From Actinoplanes sp. SE50/110 (lineage in GTDB: Bacteria > Actinomycetota > Actinomycetes > Mycobacteriales > Micromonosporaceae): 64,000 nt of DNA. Shown here piece after piece: positions 63,347 to 64,000 of this stretch. The notes beneath the pieces are model-generated. The model had not been told where the DNA came from. It ran no database searches and saw only the letters and a program-made list of their open reading frames with translations. Every line of letters begins with the position of its first letter. Position 1 is the first letter of the stretch. The stretch covers positions 820,501 to 884,500 of the forward strand of contig NZ_LT827010.1 of the NCBI RefSeq assembly GCF_900119315.1, read 5' to 3'. Position numbers and translations under genes: made by a program.

Positions 63347-64000
63347 ATGCCCAGCACAACCGACCGTCCCGGCGGCTCGGAGGACCCGTTCGCGGTCGCC
63401 GAGGCGCTGCAGTCTGTCGTGCGGGACACCGAGGCCCCGCCGATCGACGCCGATCAGCGCGACGAGCCGACGCCGGGCACCCGGGACACCGTCGTGGTGG
63501 ACGAGGCGATGCTCGGCCGCCGGGAGACCGTCCGGGTGCCGGTGCAGCGCCGCCCGCCGGATCGTGCCGGGCGGGCCCCGCTCCCGGTCGCGGTCGCCTT
63601 CGCCACGATCTGGGCGGCCCTGCTCAGCTACCTTCCGGTCGCCGCGGCGCTCGGGCTGGCCCGCACCCTGGAGGGCCAGGGTGGGCTGGCCGGCGCGGCC
63701 AAGGCCGGGGCGGCCGCCTGGCTGCTCGGCCACGGGGTGCCGATCGGCACCTCGATCGGGTCACTCGGGCTGGCCCCGCTGCTGCTCACCGTGCTGGTGC
63801 TGTGGCGGCTCGGCCGGGCCGGGCTGCACGTGACCCGGGCGATCGGGGCCCGGCACTCCGGCGGGGTCGGCGCGGCGCTGCTGGTCGCGGCGTGCGTCGG
63901 TGGGACGTACGCGGCAATCGGCGCCTTGACCGCCCACCTGATCGACGGTCGCGGCACGGATGTCTCCACCGCCCGCGCCGCGTCCGATTTTCTCGCCCTC
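63347..64000 (+). CDS. DUF6350 membrane protein, 5' part (cut by window end)
   Basis: The first 218 codons of a protein still open at the window end. A hydrophilic, acidic N-terminus (about 85 residues, MPSTTDRPGGSEDPF...) is followed by hydrophobic helices (LPVAVAFATIWAALLSYLPV, LAPLLLTVLVLWRLGRAGL, GGVGAALLVAACVGGTYAAI). This place after sucCD is held in many actinobacteria by DUF6350/PerM-like proteins linked to cell division or wall growth. AAGGTAGG lies about five bases before the ATG. Confidence 0.8.
   Translation, partial: MPSTTDRPGGSEDPFAVAEALQSVVRDTEAPPIDADQRDEPTPGTRDTVVVDEAMLGRRETVRVPVQRRPPDRAGRAPLPVAVAFATIWAALLSYLPVAAALGLARTLEGQGGLAGAAKAGAAAWLLGHGVPIGTSIGSLGLAPLLLTVLVLWRLGRAGLHVTRAIGARHSGGVGAALLVAACVGGTYAAIGALTAHLIDGRGTDVSTARAASDFLAL

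Overview
The window is high-GC DNA (mostly G/C in third codon positions, many GTG starts, ATGA/GTGA/TGATG start-stop overlaps) from a filamentous, probably sporulating actinomycete. The family set and gene order (glmS, acpS, nnr, alr, tsaE-tsaB-rimI-tsaD, groES-groEL, whiD/bldM, guaB-guaB3, guaA, pcrA, M23 peptidases, icmB, sucCD, DUF6350) follow the conserved core of Streptomyces-like chromosomes. Lineage-specific insertions point to Micromonosporaceae (Actinoplanes-like); that placement is inference. No rRNA, tRNA, CRISPR array, transposase or prophage gene was seen.

Layout. 1-3.2 kb: 3' end of glmS, then a small leftward WXG100-like / Met-repeat ORF / alpha-beta-hydrolase operon, with two perfect inverted DnaA boxes in front of it. 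3.2-10.9 kb: rightward housekeeping run acpS, nnr, alr, hydrolase, tsaE, ung, tsaB, rimI, tsaD. 11.0-14.5 kb: a heterodimeric ABC exporter with one consensus and one degenerate ATP site. 14.5-18.4 kb: groES-groEL1 (leftward, two CIRCE operators), a methyltransferase and ybaK. 18.8-23.3 kb: a xylose-type importer (xylFGH) and its ROK regulator. 23.4-28.9 kb: a helical protein of unknown function, an inactive and an active M16 peptidase homologue, and a membrane molybdopterin oxidoreductase. 29-38.3 kb: whiD and bldM (divergent), DUF5319, guaB, guaB3, an M1 peptidase lipoprotein, an LCP protein and guaA. 38.4-42.7 kb: two di-NUDIX proteins, pssA and an unusual psd fusion. 42.7-46.5 kb: PspC/LiaF-like envelope-stress genes and a two-component system. 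46.7-52.5 kb: an oligopeptide importer (oppABCDF, BldK-like). 52.9-55.5 kb: chorismate mutase with a Phe/Tyr-rich leader peptide and attenuator, then a 5'-nucleotidase. 55.6-64 kb: pcrA, two M23 peptidases, icmB, sucCD and the start of a DUF6350 membrane protein.

How the genes fit together: cell-wall precursor and remodelling functions (glmS, alr, LCP, M23), tRNA t6A modification (tsa genes), GMP synthesis (guaB, guaB3, guaA), phosphatidylethanolamine synthesis (pssA, psd), envelope stress sensing, development (whiD, bldM, and a TTA codon in oppB), and nutrient import. The most notable signals are the FFYY leader plus terminator ahead of chorismate mutase, the complementary degeneracy of the ABC exporter subunits, the active/inactive M16 pair, the DnaA-box pair, and a 15-bp repeat array whose one-base loss separates a 40-codon ORF from the hydrolase. 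Functions come from reading protein motifs by eye; nothing was searched or computed.
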